The translations under genes and the position numbers were made by a program. Below are positions 61,771 to 64,000 of a stretch of 64,000 bases of DNA, one piece after another. The notes under the pieces were generated by a model that did no database searches, was not told where the DNA came from, and saw only the letters and a program-made list of their open reading frames with translations. Positions within the stretch are counted from its first letter, which is position 1; each line of letters begins with the position of its first letter. This DNA is from Embiotoca jacksoni (taxonomy: Eukaryota > Chordata > Actinopteri > Embiotocidae): assembly GCA_022577435.1 (NCBI GenBank), contig JAKOON010000008.1, forward strand, positions 20,357,001 through 20,421,000, given 5' to 3'.

Positions 61771-63336
61771 TTATTCATTGATTGGGGCTGATGTTGCATA
61801 GAAGTGACTCTTGAGAACTGGCCCAAAATGGCTTTTCAATTCTTGGAGAGAAGGTCAATTTAAAAAGCTATTCCCCTCAGCTTTTCGTGTCTCCTCCTCT
61901 TCAACATCTTCTTTCACTTAATTGCTTATTTGGTGCCAACTTCAGGCAGCAGTGGGTGATTGGTGTTGGTTTGTTCCTCGTAAAGCAGCAAATTTCATCA
62001 TTCTATCATAAACCTTTGCAATGTTTTACTGTATATAGTACAACAACTCAGCACCCAACTGGCTGCAATTTAAAGCCAGCACATTGAATCATATTTTACA
62101 ACTTTAAAACTAACTGGTAATAACATTAAATGATATTGACTCTTTTTTTCTTTTTCTTTTAATCTTCTATGTATGTATAAGAAATCTTTTAATAATGCAG
62201 TTCTTATCTTTTTCTGAAGCGCTTCTGCTCCGCAGGGAATATGATATGATAATCCAATGATATTACCTTTTGGATATACTGTCTATCTAAAGAGTCACTC
62301 AAAGGTAATTGGTATTTTTTTGTTTTTTTAGCTTTTGCTTCTTTTTTTTAAAAAATTACAGCGAATGTTTTTTATTCAGGCAGAAATCCAAAAGGAATGA
62401 AACACGCTTGATGGTCATTTGCTTGTCAATGCTCATGAAATGGAGATGACATGCACATGTCAATACAAATGGCTGCATTGTGCAAAACAATCAAAATATG
62501 GACGGAACAATGGCATTGATAGCATAGCCTGCTTTACCCAGTAAGACGCATCAGTGCAGTCAGTGCAGTCTAATCATTTTACCGCGATCAATAAGTGCCA
62601 TTTAACCTCCAATCTGAGCTGGAATCTGTCTGTGGAGTAATTATGACTGAGAAGCAACCAGATACTGTTTGCCTTTAGAGGCTTCACTTGTTCCAATAAT
62701 AAATTAATGCTCATGAGAAAATGTATTTGTGCATATTTATTTGAGTAGATATTGCTAATGAAAGGACATCTTATTTCTTATACTTTTTATTACAGTAATA
62801 GGTTTTATTTAGCGCTAAATAATATTGTTTTGCCATTAAATGAAAAAAACAATAACTGGATTATGATTTTTTTTTTTTTTAAATTCTAAGACACAATTAT
62901 AAGATGTTATTATAAGACATGTTTCATGTTCCAGCCCTAAAGATATGTGTTAATATCATGTGGTTAGATTGGCACTTCATTGAACTGCTTTAAGTCGTGA
63001 ATAGAAAGTAAAATTAGACTGAGGCACGAATTGAGATCAGTTTCAACCCTCATTTTCTGTAAGGACTACATGTTTGCTGTACAGAAGTACATAGAAAAAT
63101 ATAAATCAAACTGTACAGAACGTTTCGGAGGACCGCGAGCGAGAAAAAGTGTCTGTATCAGTGCATTATTTATATTATCGGTGGCACCATATAGAACACA
63201 CTCCTTTGAATCATCTGTCAGAATTATTGATTCCAGTAAATCACGTGTGGAATTGTGGGATGACTGAGCAAATCAATGGAGTTGTGCTTACAGTATAGTG
63301 TCATATCTCATGTGTCCCCCTCTAGGGTTGAATAGC
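61771..63336. other. Non-coding DNA, possible conserved block
   Basis: About 1.6 kb. The stretch 62490-62720 is repeat-free and word-rich, with a 9-base direct tandem CAGTGCAGT near 62552-62570 and GGAGTAATTATGACTGAG. T/A-rich low complexity lies at 62140-62165, 62320-62360 and 62868-62882. No gene supported. Confidence 0.4.
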
Positions 63337-63417
63337 ACCCCCCCCACCACCACCCCTATCCCACCCGCCACCACCATCACCCATTTCATCGCCTCGTCTC
63401 GCCTCGCCTCGCCTCTA

Positions 63418-63453
<36 letters not shown>

Positions 63454-63475
63454 ACACACATCACCAACCACACAC

Positions 63476-63522
<47 letters not shown>
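63337..63522. repeat. Composite microsatellite
   Basis: Four simple-sequence types follow one another: a C-rich tract with ACC units (63337-63381), about five CGCCT-like pentamers (63388-63414), a CT run (63415-63453) and a CA run (63460-63522). The plus strand is almost wholly pyrimidine up to the CA run. Confidence 0.95.
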
Positions 63523-64000
63523 AACGGCGCCTGGCAAATGACGGCACACTGAATGCCTCTTTTGACTGCTACCTCTCACACAGAAACACATTAAATGCAA
63601 CCCCAGATGCAGTGACCCGGAGGTATGCATCGACAGGAGTCACACAGTGTCACCCCTGTAATCCCACTCTCTCTTCCGGATAGATCTTATCACTCACATC
63701 TCTAACTGCCATTATCAATCTTCCCCGCGCAGCCTCTGCATCATTAGGCGAGAGTATTTCACTAAGAACACTAACATAGGTTTCTCTCCTTTCTTCTCCT
63801 CCCTTGCATTTATAGGTCCACTGCAGGTTGGCGTAGTGCCAGGCTGTGCCATGCAGCGCAACACTGCCACCTAAAGGTTCAGTACCACCACCCGTCAAGC
63901 CTGACCCACTGACAAGAGTGTCTCTGCCTGCCTTCCTCCCTCTGCACTCTTCCCTCTTTTCTGCTGCTCCCTGTATTTGTCCACGTGTGTTGCATCAGAT
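63523..64000. other. Non-coding DNA, nothing recognised
   Basis: About 480 bases. A pyrimidine-rich stretch ending TTGCATTTATAG (about 63781-63816) looks like a splice acceptor, but all that follows is a short frame with no recognisable protein before the window end. Confidence 0.45.

Overview
The window looks like non-coding euchromatic DNA from a teleost fish, probably a percomorph. The reasons are an AT-leaning composition, about ten long AC/GT microsatellites in 64 kb, many A/T homopolymers, and decayed copies of repeats that I recognise from teleost genomes: a Tc1-like element, an L2-type LINE, a tRNA-derived SINE, short elements with CAGTGGTGGAA ends, and several unnamed interspersed repeats. 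Repeat family identifications rest on recalled consensus phrases, not on a search. I see no rRNA, tRNA gene, CRISPR array, phage or bacterial-type operon.

No protein-coding gene can be supported. The longest open frames (167, 141, 136 and 133 codons) match no family I know; one runs through a poly-A tract, and many shorter ones are translations of CA/GT or poly-A/T tracts. The window is therefore best read as a gene desert or the inside of a very large intron. The only hint of a gene edge is on the minus strand near 61.6-61.8 kb, where two overlapping open stretches lie at the head of about 3.9 kb of repeat-poor DNA ending in a possible poly(A) signal near 57.74 kb. This is a weak hypothesis.

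Layout: 1-8.4 kb is mostly unannotated DNA with two CA repeats, a C-rich tract, a LINE-like 3' tail at 2.1 kb and an RFX X-box-like palindrome at 3.9 kb. 8.4-25 kb holds a hairpin-ended repeat (8.5 kb), purine-rich tracts (9.7-10 kb), three long GT repeats (13.1, 20.9, 22.3 kb), a repeat tail at 20 kb and an AT palindrome pair at 21.7 kb. 25-40 kb holds the L2-like fragment (25.1-25.8 kb), an AT-rich probable transposon (27.5-28 kb), a nested repeat (32.2-33.4 kb), a 450-bp Tc1 deletion derivative (37.7-38.15 kb) and another interspersed repeat (39.5-39.85 kb). 40-57 kb has an AT repeat, a purine-rich tract, a hairpin (47.4 kb), two adjacent interspersed repeats (49-50.1 kb), A44 and T38 homopolymers, a SINE (53.4 kb) and a short CAGTGGTGGAA element (54.9-55.15 kb). 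57-64 kb has a G-rich tract between two T31 runs, an inverted repeat, the possible 3' UTR and a composite microsatellite.

Several repeat-free blocks rich in homeodomain- and octamer-like words look like conserved non-coding elements by eye, but only alignment to other fishes can test that. I found no clear undescribed system. The most useful leads are the nested repeat, the Tc1 derivative, the structured inverted repeats and the possible transcript end at 57.7-61.8 kb.
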